From assembly GCF_029892425.1 (NCBI RefSeq), contig NZ_JARXWB010000007.1, positions 248,001-312,000 on the forward strand: a DNA stretch of 64,000 nucleotides, given 5' to 3'. Origin of the DNA: Bradyrhizobium sp. BR13661 (GTDB lineage Bacteria; Pseudomonadota; Alphaproteobacteria; Rhizobiales; Xanthobacteraceae). Every line of letters begins with the position of its first letter. Position 1 is the first letter of the stretch. Of the stretch, positions 56,550-64,000 are shown piece by piece. The notes beneath the pieces are model-generated. The model searched no databases. It was not told the origin of the DNA and saw only the letters and a list, made by a program, of their open reading frames with translations. The translations under genes and the position numbers were made by a program.

Positions 56550-57954
56550 AGGCTACTGCGACTTGTCGCCGGCGGCATCGTCGCGATCCTGATCGCACTT
56601 GCGGCCGCCGGCGGCGCGCTCGTTGTCCTCTTCGAGCGCCATGTCTCACGCGCCTTGGCGCAAGATCTCGACGTCCATCTGAAGCAGCTACTCGCGAATA
56701 TCGACGTCGACCCCCAAGGCAAGCTGATATTGACGCAGACCCCCCGTCGATCCGCGATTCGCAGATCCTCTTTCCGGGCTCTATCGGCAAGTCGGCGATG
56801 ATCACGGGCAGTTGCTTTGCTCGCGGTCGCTGTGGGATTCAGCCATGGAGCTTCCGACCGACCGTCTACGGCCCGGCGAAACGCACCAGCACGAAGCTTC
56901 CGGCCCCGGTGGCCAGCGCGTGCTGGTTGCTGAGCGCGCCGTCACGCTTTCCGCGGGCGGGAAGCCGGTGACCGTCCGCGTTGCCGTCGCCGAGGACCTC
57001 GCGAGGGTGTCGGAGGCAAGCTCGGCGTTCGCCAAGGATCTCTCGATCGCACTCGTCCTTCTCGGCAGCGTGCTGGCCCTTGCGACCTGGATCCAGGTCG
57101 GCATCGGCTTGCATCCGCTGGTCGCGCTGCGCCGCGGAGTGGGCGATATCAGAGCAGGGCGAATTCGCCACTTGCCATCCTCGGTCCCGACCGAAGTCCA
57201 ATCTCTCGTCGAGGAAGTCAACGCACTCATTGATGCGCAGGAACACGAAATCGAACGTTCCCGCGGTCGCGCCGTGGACCTGGCGCACGGACGGAAGACG
57301 CCGCTTGCTGCTCTTGCGGCCGATGCTTCGCGTCTCCGGGAGCGGGGCGAGCGCGACATTGCTCGGGACATCGACTTCGTCGGCGAAGCCATGGGCCGTC
57401 ATGTCGACCGTGAACTCGCGCGCGCGAGGATTCGCGGTAGCACCGGGGGTAACCCCGCAACATCCGCCTCTGTGAAGCCGCTCATAGGGTCGATCATCGC
57501 GACCATCTCGCGCACTCCCGACGGCGCGCGAGTGACGTTCGAGAACCTTGTCGGCGACGATCTGTCCCTCCCGCTCGACAGGACCGACCTCGCGGAAGTG
57601 CTAGGCAATCTGATCGAGAACGCTGCCCGACATGCTACGGAACGTGTCCGCATCACCGTCGCCGACGATGGGCTGTTCCTTGTCGTCGAAGATGATGGCG
57701 AAGGGATCGAGCCTAGTCAGCTCGAGCGGGTGATTGAGCGCGGTGCCCGCCTTGACGAGCGCGGAGGAACCGCGGGCCTGGGTCTCGCAATCGTCCAGGA
57801 CGTCCTGGAGGCGTATGAGTGGGGGCTGCACCTCTCGAAGTCGGAACTCGGCGGGCTGAAGGCGACAATGGCTCCGAGATCTACGATCTCCAAGCTCTCG
57901 GGTCCTTCCGCAACAGAATCCAACGCCTCTGCGACTTCGCAGCAGCAAGCTTGA
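56550..57954 (+). pseudogene. PhoQ-like sensor histidine kinase, frameshifted and 5' truncated
   Basis: The gene is visible from 'RLLRLVAGGIVAILIALAAA' (first membrane helix) at 56550, without a start codon. The frame shifts in a run of six C at 56740-56745: one extra C moves the reading frame. After it the protein goes on through the second membrane helix, HAMP-like region, the phospho-acceptor His in 'DLAHGRKTPLAALAAD', and the ATPase boxes 'NLIENAARHA', 'DDGEGIEP' and 'GTAGLGLAIV' to 57954. All catalytic motifs survive. No response-regulator gene adjoins it. The loss of the 5' end suggests deletion of the regulator together with the kinase start. Confidence 0.8.
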
Positions 57955-57983
57955 CGCTATAGGCGCCGGCGCCAATATTTCGA

Positions 57984-58208
57984 TCAAGTCCGAGAAAGCC
58001 ACTCAGAAAGTTCTCGCTTCGATCCAATCACTCGTTTTGGCTGAACGGGATTTATTGTCCCGGCGGAAATGCGCAGGGCGCACTCGAGAATCATCCGTGC
58101 AAATGCCTTGGCCTCCGCTTCCGTGAGAAAGGTTTTGGTCTCGCGCCGGTAAATGCGGTTTGTTCCGCGGTTCGCTGGTTCGAAGGAGATGTACCACTTC
58201 GGCTTCAT
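57984..58208 (-). CDS. Hypothetical protein, 74 aa
   Basis: A soluble protein reading 'KPKWYISFEPANRGTNRIYR' then 'TFLTEAEAKAFARMILECAL', a strand followed by a helix. This resembles small domains that recur in rhizobia. The function is unknown. It is divergent from the RND operon and separated from it by the FixK-like box. Confidence 0.6.
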   Translation of the reverse strand: MKPKWYISFEPANRGTNRIYRRETKTFLTEAEAKAFARMILECALRISAGTINPVQPKRVIGSKRELSEWLSRT

Positions 58209-58312
58209 AGCCGGTCTTTATCGCCGATTGGACCTTACAATTTGCTGACAGGCCTCAACAGCTTCCGGTCAGCGAAGGTGCCCTATTGTTCAAACAGCGA
58301 TCGGCGAGGCAG

Positions 58313-58326
58313 TTGATGAATATCAA
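58313..58326. promoter_or_regulatory. FixK/FNR-like box
   Basis: TTGATGAATATCAA, a perfect TTGAT-N4-ATCAA dyad, centre 87 bp before the adaptor start of the RND pump operon. Confidence 0.8.
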
Positions 58327-58405
58327 CCCTCCGACATGCAGATCGGAGAATAGTTGGTTCAACGGCCAAATCTCCGGTCTCGATCGCTGCAATGGGATCT
58401 TGGCA

Positions 58406-59530
58406 ATGCATCGGAGTTTAACAGCGCGCTTGTGGAGCAGCGGCACCCGCACCCTGATGGTAGCGGCGTTCCTGGCTGTGCCTTCTATGTCGATGGCCGA
58501 GGACGGAGTGAAACTCAGCCCCGAGCAGGCAACAAGCTTGGGGGTTCGTGTCGTTCATCCCGTTGCGAGTCCGACTGACAAGACACTCCCTTATCCGGCC
58601 CAGATCGTAGTCCCCACGCCACAATTGTGGGTCGTCAGCGCTCCCGTGGCTGGCATGGTCACCAATCTTTCAGTGGCGCGAGGGGACCGCGTCATCGCTG
58701 GGCAGCCGCTCGCCACCATGGAGAGCCAGGGCTTCGTGTCGCAGCAGCGCGACTATTTGCATGCCGTTGCGCAGGAAGTCCTGGTTACTCAGCAACTCAA
58801 CCGCAACACCCAGCTCTTTCAAGGCAATGCGGTAGCACAGCGTGTTCTTGAGGCGAGCCAGGCGGAGGCACGGCAGGCGAGCATTGTGGTCGCGGAGCGC
58901 CGTCAGATGCTTCGTCTCAGTGGCCTCTCAGATGAGACAATCTCAAGACTGACCAACGAGGCAGCGATCAGCGCGGCTCTTACGGTTGCCGCTCCGCGGC
59001 CGGCGACGGTGATCGATATTGCCGTTTCTCCTGGCCAACGCATGGAACAATCGGCGCCATTGATCAAGATCGCACAGCTTTCTCCACTATGGGTCGAGAT
59101 CGCGATTCCGGCATCGAACATCAAGGCCATTCGACAGGGCGCGAGGGTGGAGGTCGACGGCTACGAAACAGCAGGCCAGGTTGTGCTGGTGTCTGAAACG
59201 ACCGATCCGGCTACGCAAACCGTGCTGGTCCGGGCAGAGGTACCAAATTCGGGCGATTTGCGGCCGGGACAAACTGCTGCTGCGCGAATCTCCTTTGCCT
59301 CCAAACGGGAGAACGCTTGGGAACTTCCTTACAGCGCGCTATTCCGCCGTGGTGAGCAAGCTTCCGTGTTCGTGGCAACGCAGGACGGCTTTCGCTTAGT
59401 GCCGGTTACGCTGCTTGAGGAGGACCAAGATCATGTCGTGGTCTCCGGCCCTATCACGAACAAGGACGAAGTGGCGGCCAGCGGAATTTCGGCGCTCCGC
59501 GGTATCCTGCTGAAGCTGGGAGCAGGCTAG
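58406..59530 (+). CDS. RND efflux periplasmic adaptor (CzcB-like)
   Basis: 374 residues from ATG 58406, which gives an N-terminal signal ('WSSGTRTLMVAAFLAVPSMS'); the longer frame would bury it. It shows the lipoyl/hairpin pattern: 'WVVSAPVAGMVTNLSVARGD', a coiled coil around residue 130, then 'VSPGQRMEQSAPLIKIAQ' and beta-barrel. The absence of a His-rich N-terminus argues against a Czc Zn-binding extension. It lies two bases before the pump gene. Confidence 0.85.
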   Translation: MHRSLTARLWSSGTRTLMVAAFLAVPSMSMAEDGVKLSPEQATSLGVRVVHPVASPTDKTLPYPAQIVVPTPQLWVVSAPVAGMVTNLSVARGDRVIAGQPLATMESQGFVSQQRDYLHAVAQEVLVTQQLNRNTQLFQGNAVAQRVLEASQAEARQASIVVAERRQMLRLSGLSDETISRLTNEAAISAALTVAAPRPATVIDIAVSPGQRMEQSAPLIKIAQLSPLWVEIAIPASNIKAIRQGARVEVDGYETAGQVVLVSETTDPATQTVLVRAEVPNSGDLRPGQTAAARISFASKRENAWELPYSALFRRGEQASVFVATQDGFRLVPVTLLEEDQDHVVVSGPITNKDEVAASGISALRGILLKLGAG

Positions 59531-59532
59531 TT

Positions 59533-62500
59533 ATGCTCGAACGCCTCGTCGCTTTCGCGCTTTCCCAGCGACTGTTCGTCGCTCTTGGAGTGCTTCTATT
59601 GATCGGCGCCGGACTGGTTATGTTGCCTAGTCTCCCGATCGACGCCTTTCCGGATGTCTCGCCTGTTCAGGTCAAAGTCATCATGAAGGCGCCGGGTCTC
59701 ACGCCGGAAGAGGTGGAACAGCGGGTCACCGTGCCTATCGAGCTCGAACTGCTTGGGCTGCCAAACAAGAAGATCCTGCGCTCGACCACCAAATACGCGC
59801 TCGCCGATGTCACAGTCGACTTTGAGGATGGCACCGACATCTACTGGGCACGCAACCAGGTGTCCGAACGCTTGGCCAACATCAGTCGCGACCTGCCTGA
59901 AGGGGTCACTGGAGGACTGGCCCCAATCACCAGTCCGCTCGGCGAAATGTTCATGTTCACCATCGAAAGTGCCGAGCTCTCGCTGGCCGAGCGGCGAAGT
60001 CTGCTCGATTGGGTGATCCGTCCGGCGCTGCGGACAGTGCCGGGAGTGGCCGATGTCAATGCGCTCGGGGGTTATGTCCGGGCGTTCGAGATCGTCCCGC
60101 TCAACGATGCCCTTGCAGCACGCGGCATTTCCTATGAAATGTTTCGGCGCGCGATCGAGACCAACAGCCGCAACGACGGAGCCGGTCGGGTCAATCAGGG
60201 CGAAGACAGCGCTCTTGTGCGTATCGAAGGCAGCATTCGGACCATCGACGACATCAGGCAAATCGTCGTCGATACCAAGGATGGCGTTCCGATCCGGGTC
60301 AAGGACATTGCTCGCGTGCAGCTGGGCGCGATGACTCGATACGGCGCAGTCACCGCGGACGGTCACGGCGAAACGGTCGAGGGACTTGTCCTTGGTCTGC
60401 GAGGCGCCAATGCGCGCCAACTCGTGGCCGACGTGCACGCACGGCTTGACGAGATCAAACAATCACTACCACAAAGCGTCAGTATCCAAGTCTTTTATGA
60501 CCGCGGCCGGCTGGTCGACCGTGCGGTTGGCACCGTCATCCGCGCGCTCGGCGAAGCAACCGTCCTGGTCGTCGTTCTCCTTCTGCTTTTTCTTGGCAAC
60601 TGGCGAGCTTCCTTGGTGATCGCCCTGAGCCTGCCGCTTGCGATCATGATTGCCCTTATCGTCATGCGCATCGTGGGCATGTCGGCAAACCTGATGAGCC
60701 TGGGCGGCCTTGCCATCGCCATCGGCATGCTGATCGACGCGCTGGTGGTGGTGGTCGAGAACGTCGTGGGAAATCTCAGCAAGGAATCGCAAGGCAAGGC
60801 CGCGCCGCTCGTCCATATCATCTATCGCTCGGTGTCCGAGGTGCTCCAGCCGGTCGCCTCGGGCGTACTGATTATCATGATCGTCTTCGTGCCGCTGCTG
60901 ACGCTGGAGGGGCTCGAAGGGAAGTTATTCATCCCTGTGGCGCTCGCGATCATCTTTGCGCTCGCTGGCTCGCTGCTCTTGGCCCTCACGGTCATTCCCG
61001 TCGCGACTTCGTTTCTTCTCAAGAGCACGTCGCACCACGAACCGTGGTTGATCCGAATCGCGTCGCGGCTTTATGCGCCTGCACTTGCTTGGGCTCTAAA
61101 CAATGAGCGCAAGGTGATCATCGCGGCAGTCGCGGCGCTTGTCGCCGCCGGCTACGCCTACACCCAGCTCGGCAAGACGTTTATGCCGACGATGGACGAG
61201 GGCGATATCATTGTCAGCGTCGAGGCGCTGCCATCGATCAATCTCGATGAAATGATCGCGATCAATGCTAGACTTCAATCGGCCATTCTCGCGAAAGTCC
61301 CTGACGTCAAGAGCATTGTGGCCCGGACCGGGTCCGACGAGCTCGGGCTTGACCCGATGGGGCCTAACCAGACCGACACGTTCCTGGTTCTGAAGCCCGC
61401 AGCAGAGCGAAAGACGCTCGACAAACCTGCCCTGATTGAAGAGCTGCGGCAGGTGCTCGGCAATTTCCCGGGGCTGTCGCTCAGCTTTACACAGCCGATC
61501 GACATGCGCGTGCAGGAGATGATCAGCGGCGTGCGCGGCGATGTCGCAGTGAAAATCTTTGGACCTGATATCGCCAAGCTCAATGAGATTGCGAGCAAGC
61601 TATCCACCATCTTGTCGGGCATCGACGGCGCTGAAGACGTCTACACTACTGTGAACGAAGGTGCGCAATACTACACCGTAGCCGTGAACCGAATGGAGGC
61701 GGGACGCCTCGGACTGACGGTGGACGCCATCTCCAATTCGCTGCGCACCCAGACCGAAGGGCGTACGATCGGAACTGTGCTAGAAGAAGGGCGCCGCACC
61801 CCCATCCTCGTGCGTGGCAGCGAATCCACACGTGAAGCGCCGACGCTGCTCGCAAGCTTGCCGCTAACTCTCGCCTCGGGTCAGCATGTGGCCCTGTCGC
61901 AAGTGGCCCGCATTCATCGGGTGGACGGTCCCGTCCTGGTCAATCGCGAGAATGGGAACCGAATGAGCGTTGTGCGGGCCAACGTTCGCGGTCGCGACAT
62001 GGTGGGCTTTGTTGAGGCTGCCCGGCAGAAGGTCGCTGCGGAGTTGCCCTTGCCAGAGGGTTACAGACTCACTTGGGGCGGGCAGTTCGAGAACCAGCAA
62101 CGCGCCGCCGCGCGCCTCTCGATTGTGGTGCCAGTGGCGATCGGGCTGATATTTGTACTGCTGTTCACAACCTTCGGTTCGATCCGACAGGCGCTACTGG
62201 TTTTGGTCAATATCCCGTTTGCCGTGATTGGCGGTGTCTTTGCCCTGGTGCTTACCGGCGAATATCTTTCGGTTCCGGCGTCGGTCGGGTTCATAGCGCT
62301 GCTCGGAATTGCGGTGCTCAACGGTGTCGTGCTGGTCTCCTATTTCAACCAGCTACGCGCTCATGGTGTGCCGGAGGGGCGCATCGTCATTGAGGGCTCC
62401 CAGCGCAGGCTCAGGCCGGTCCTGATGACGGCGAGCATCACGGCCTTGGGCCTGATCCCTCTGTTATTTGCGACCGGCCCGGGATCAGAGATCCAGCGGC

Positions 62501-62610
62501 CTCTCGCGATCGTGGTGATCGGCGGCCTGTTGTCGTCGACGGCTTTGACGCTGATCCTTCTGCCAATCCTCTATCGACGGTTTGGTGGCATTGTGAAGGG
62601 TGCCAAATGA
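59533..62610 (+). CDS. RND efflux pump, CzcA/CusA (HME) family
   Basis: A 1025-residue pump with the classical layout: an N-terminal helix, a periplasmic porter domain, the helices TM2-TM6 with 'GLAIAIGMLIDALVVVVENV' in TM4 carrying the acidic proton-relay residue, then the second half repeating the pattern ('LIFVLLFTTFGSIRQALLVL', 'VGFIALLGIAVLNGVVLVSY'). The length, and the single Asp in that TM4 motif, fit heavy-metal exporters. The metal is not readable from sequence. Confidence 0.9.
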   Translation: MLERLVAFALSQRLFVALGVLLLIGAGLVMLPSLPIDAFPDVSPVQVKVIMKAPGLTPEEVEQRVTVPIELELLGLPNKKILRSTTKYALADVTVDFEDGTDIYWARNQVSERLANISRDLPEGVTGGLAPITSPLGEMFMFTIESAELSLAERRSLLDWVIRPALRTVPGVADVNALGGYVRAFEIVPLNDALAARGISYEMFRRAIETNSRNDGAGRVNQGEDSALVRIEGSIRTIDDIRQIVVDTKDGVPIRVKDIARVQLGAMTRYGAVTADGHGETVEGLVLGLRGANARQLVADVHARLDEIKQSLPQSVSIQVFYDRGRLVDRAVGTVIRALGEATVLVVVLLLLFLGNWRASLVIALSLPLAIMIALIVMRIVGMSANLMSLGGLAIAIGMLIDALVVVVENVVGNLSKESQGKAAPLVHIIYRSVSEVLQPVASGVLIIMIVFVPLLTLEGLEGKLFIPVALAIIFALAGSLLLALTVIPVATSFLLKSTSHHEPWLIRIASRLYAPALAWALNNERKVIIAAVAALVAAGYAYTQLGKTFMPTMDEGDIIVSVEALPSINLDEMIAINARLQSAILAKVPDVKSIVARTGSDELGLDPMGPNQTDTFLVLKPAAERKTLDKPALIEELRQVLGNFPGLSLSFTQPIDMRVQEMISGVRGDVAVKIFGPDIAKLNEIASKLSTILSGIDGAEDVYTTVNEGAQYYTVAVNRMEAGRLGLTVDAISNSLRTQTEGRTIGTVLEEGRRTPILVRGSESTREAPTLLASLPLTLASGQHVALSQVARIHRVDGPVLVNRENGNRMSVVRANVRGRDMVGFVEAARQKVAAELPLPEGYRLTWGGQFENQQRAAARLSIVVPVAIGLIFVLLFTTFGSIRQALLVLVNIPFAVIGGVFALVLTGEYLSVPASVGFIALLGIAVLNGVVLVSYFNQLRAHGVPEGRIVIEGSQRRLRPVLMTASITALGLIPLLFATGPGSEIQRPLAIVVIGGLLSSTALTLILLPILYRRFGGIVKGAK

Positions 62611-62930
62611 GTGCCGAATTTGTCTGCCTCACGCTGATCGCCGGCCGATCACTCCGGGACGAGTTATTCGACTATCTTAGCGAACAACGCGATCTCGTTT
62701 CGGGTTTCACCGCATCGGACGCTGCGGGCCACGGTCCCGATGTACGATTGCAGACATCAGCCGAGCGGGTCAAAGGACATGCAGACGAGTTGATTGTGCG
62801 GATTATCCTTGAGGTACAAGCTGCGGCTCAGTTGCGGGAACGACTGAAGGCGGCCTTCCTTGGATCCAGGATTGTCTATTGGATCGCGCCGGTTTCGGAA
62901 TTTGGCGTGATCGACGTCCCCTGTCGGTGA
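62607..62930 (+). CDS. DUF3240-like protein
   Basis: 107 residues, ATGA overlap with the pump stop. The 'CLTLIAGRSLRDELFDYLSE' opening and 'RLKAAFLGSRIVYWIAPVSE' end look like the small alpha/beta proteins (DUF3240) that accompany CzcA-type pumps, related to CutA/PII folds. It is probably a cytoplasmic metal-sensing accessory; this is context inference. Confidence 0.7.
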   Translation: MSAEFVCLTLIAGRSLRDELFDYLSEQRDLVSGFTASDAAGHGPDVRLQTSAERVKGHADELIVRIILEVQAAAQLRERLKAAFLGSRIVYWIAPVSEFGVIDVPCR

Positions 62931-62975
62931 AGTTTGCCGATCCCTCGAACTTTCGTGTCAAATCGGGGGCGCACG

Positions 62976-63641
62976 TCATTTCGGGCGAACTGGATCCGTA
63001 TTACCGGAGCCAAGGGCCTCTGCTCGGCGAAAATCCGCTTCCGCACCGACCCCGTCGCCCATTTTTGACTTGATCGTTCCGCGCTCGCGGATGAGAACCT
63101 GATTTTTCGGATCTGCTTTGATGACGACGTCGAGGTCGGCGATAGCACGGTCGAACAGACCCTTACGGCTATACGCCGCTGCTCGAGCACCAAACGCTGC
63201 GAGGTAGTCCGATTTCAGTCGAATCGCCTGATCAAAATCCACGATCGCGCGGTCTAACTCGCCCTTGGCCATCAACGCAACGCCGCGATTGTTAATGGCG
63301 ACATAGTGGTCGGGCATCAGGCGAATGGCCTGATCGTAGTCCTCTATTGCGCGGTCCAGATCTCCATTTGCCCTGAACGCCAGCCCACGATTGTTGTAAG
63401 CCGCGACCAATTGGGCGACAATCCGCTCGCCTGCGGAGATGATCGCCGTGCATCCTCGGATGGGGCGATCAGACGATAGCTCGGCGGAACGTGCGCAGGT
63501 ATCCCAATCTTCGTCGCTCAGCGCTGAAGCTGGCGAGGTGTAAAACGCGATTAGCATCGCAGTCATCGCTGCGCCTATCAGACCAACTCTGAGCGTTGCG
63601 CCGGCTGCAACTCTTGCGAGCGATTCTGTCATTGCCTGCAC
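62976..63641 (-). CDS. Exported TPR-repeat protein
   Basis: 221 residues from 63641; ATG 63632 is equally good. An N-terminal membrane or signal segment ('GLIGAAMTAMLIAFYTSPAS') is followed by Cys-containing 'WDTCARSAELSSDRPIRGC' and then about three TPR units ('AYNNRGLAFRANGDLDRAIE', 'AINNRGVALMAKGELDRAIV', 'AFGARAAAYSRKGLFDRAIA'). Probably a periplasmic scaffold. A FixK-like box in its upstream region matches its minus orientation. Confidence 0.8.
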   Translation of the reverse strand: MQAMTESLARVAAGATLRVGLIGAAMTAMLIAFYTSPASALSDEDWDTCARSAELSSDRPIRGCTAIISAGERIVAQLVAAYNNRGLAFRANGDLDRAIEDYDQAIRLMPDHYVAINNRGVALMAKGELDRAIVDFDQAIRLKSDYLAAFGARAAAYSRKGLFDRAIADLDVVIKADPKNQVLIRERGTIKSKMGDGVGAEADFRRAEALGSGNTDPVRPK

Positions 63642-63728
63642 TCTTGCCGATTCGCGATTTCGGACGTTGTCGCTCGGTCTCGCTGTTTTTGGTGTGCGCC
63701 AATATGGCGGTTGGTAGCTGACATCTGA

Positions 63729-63742
63729 CTGACATGGATCAA
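63729..63742. promoter_or_regulatory. FixK/FNR-like box (one mismatch)
   Basis: On the minus strand: TTGATCCATGTCAG, almost identical to the box at 51333-51346. Centre 95 bp upstream of the TPR gene start. It overlaps the start of the frame to the right. Confidence 0.55.
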
Positions 63743-63749
63743 CAGGATC

Positions 63750-64000
63750 TTGTCAGTCATCCTCTCAGGCGCGCGCGACGGTGGAGCAAATGGAAAGACG
63801 GCGGCTGTCGTCGGCAAGAACGTGCCGCCGAGGCCCGGATTGGCTCCGGCCGATGATTTGCCCGCCGAATACTGGCAGGCGCTTCTGGATGACCCGCGCG
63901 CCGACGGGGCGGATCCGGGCCGAGACGCACCCGGACGCGCGCTGCGGCTGGACCAAATTGCCAAGCATTTGCTGAGGGTAGGCTGCCGGCGGTGCGGCAG
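63750..64000 (+). CDS. Partial open frame at the right edge
   Basis: The frame from TTG 63750 is open to the window end and becomes coding-like in 'PADDLPAEYWQALLDDPRAD', continuing with a CRRCG motif near the edge, so it may be the start of a small CxxC protein. The true start is uncertain. Confidence 0.35.
   Translation, partial: MSVILSGARDGGANGKTAAVVGKNVPPRPGLAPADDLPAEYWQALLDDPRADGADPGRDAPGRALRLDQIAKHLLRVGCRRCG

Overview
The window looks like the chromosome of a Bradyrhizobium/Rhodopseudomonas-type alphaproteobacterium. This is inferred from the high GC content, FixK/FNR-like TTGAT-N4-GTCAA boxes in front of low-oxygen genes, and protein families typical of that group (tandem cold-shock domain protein, GrlR-like protein, PilZ proteins, a P1B-5 ATPase carrying a hemerythrin domain). 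No database search was possible; all family calls come from reading motifs.

Layout. (1) Positions 1-8.9 kb are phage- or satellite-derived: a virion-like protein cut by the left edge, an AlpA-like HTH protein, a PC4-like ssDNA-binding protein, a small primase-type protein, a TOPRIM-helicase, a terminase small subunit, a 1.3 kb non-coding stretch full of palindromes and iteron-like repeats, a serine recombinase with a res-like site, and another small HTH protein. The stretch ends at the 3' end of a tRNA-Glu, a classic integration target. (2) 9-21.7 kb reads as ordinary chromosome: PilZ, GST, glyoxalase, a Tat-type hydrolase divergent from a MarR regulator, HU, GrlR-like, Sir2, dual cold-shock protein, DUF192, and several very small membrane proteins.

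(3) A second island starts at the 3' end of tRNA-Pro (21720-21796) and runs to about 39.46 kb. Its first operon is the most interesting locus: a 56-residue His/Pro-rich protein ending in Gly, an E2-E1 fusion built like CBASS Cap2, and a JAMM/JAB peptidase like Cap3, with no CD-NTase or effector visible. Next comes a second satellite-like replication operon (HTH, primase-polymerase/DUF927 helicase, AlpA) behind twin 18-bp perfect palindromes, then an AAA+ ATPase divergent from a ribbon-helix-helix protein, two metallophosphoesterases and a DUF2971 protein. The right end is scarred: an MgtA-like P-type ATPase is cut in its N domain and fused in frame to the C-terminus of an HNH endonuclease, and a response-regulator fragment lies next to it.

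(4) From 40.9 kb to the right edge lies a metal, stress and low-oxygen block: MgtC/DUF4010 protein, AI-2E-type permease, two universal stress proteins, a MacB/DevBCA-like ABC exporter, an octaheme cytochrome with a b-type membrane partner, a P1B-5 ATPase-hemerythrin fusion, a periplasmic rubrerythrin-like protein, a VIT/CCC1 transporter, a broken PhoQ-like kinase and a CzcCBA-type RND pump. Seven FixK/FNR-like boxes lie upstream of these genes, which suggests one low-oxygen regulon. Several genes here are decayed: an in-frame TGA at 51713, a homopolymer frameshift at 56740-56745, and two 5'-trimmed genes meeting head to head near 56.54 kb.
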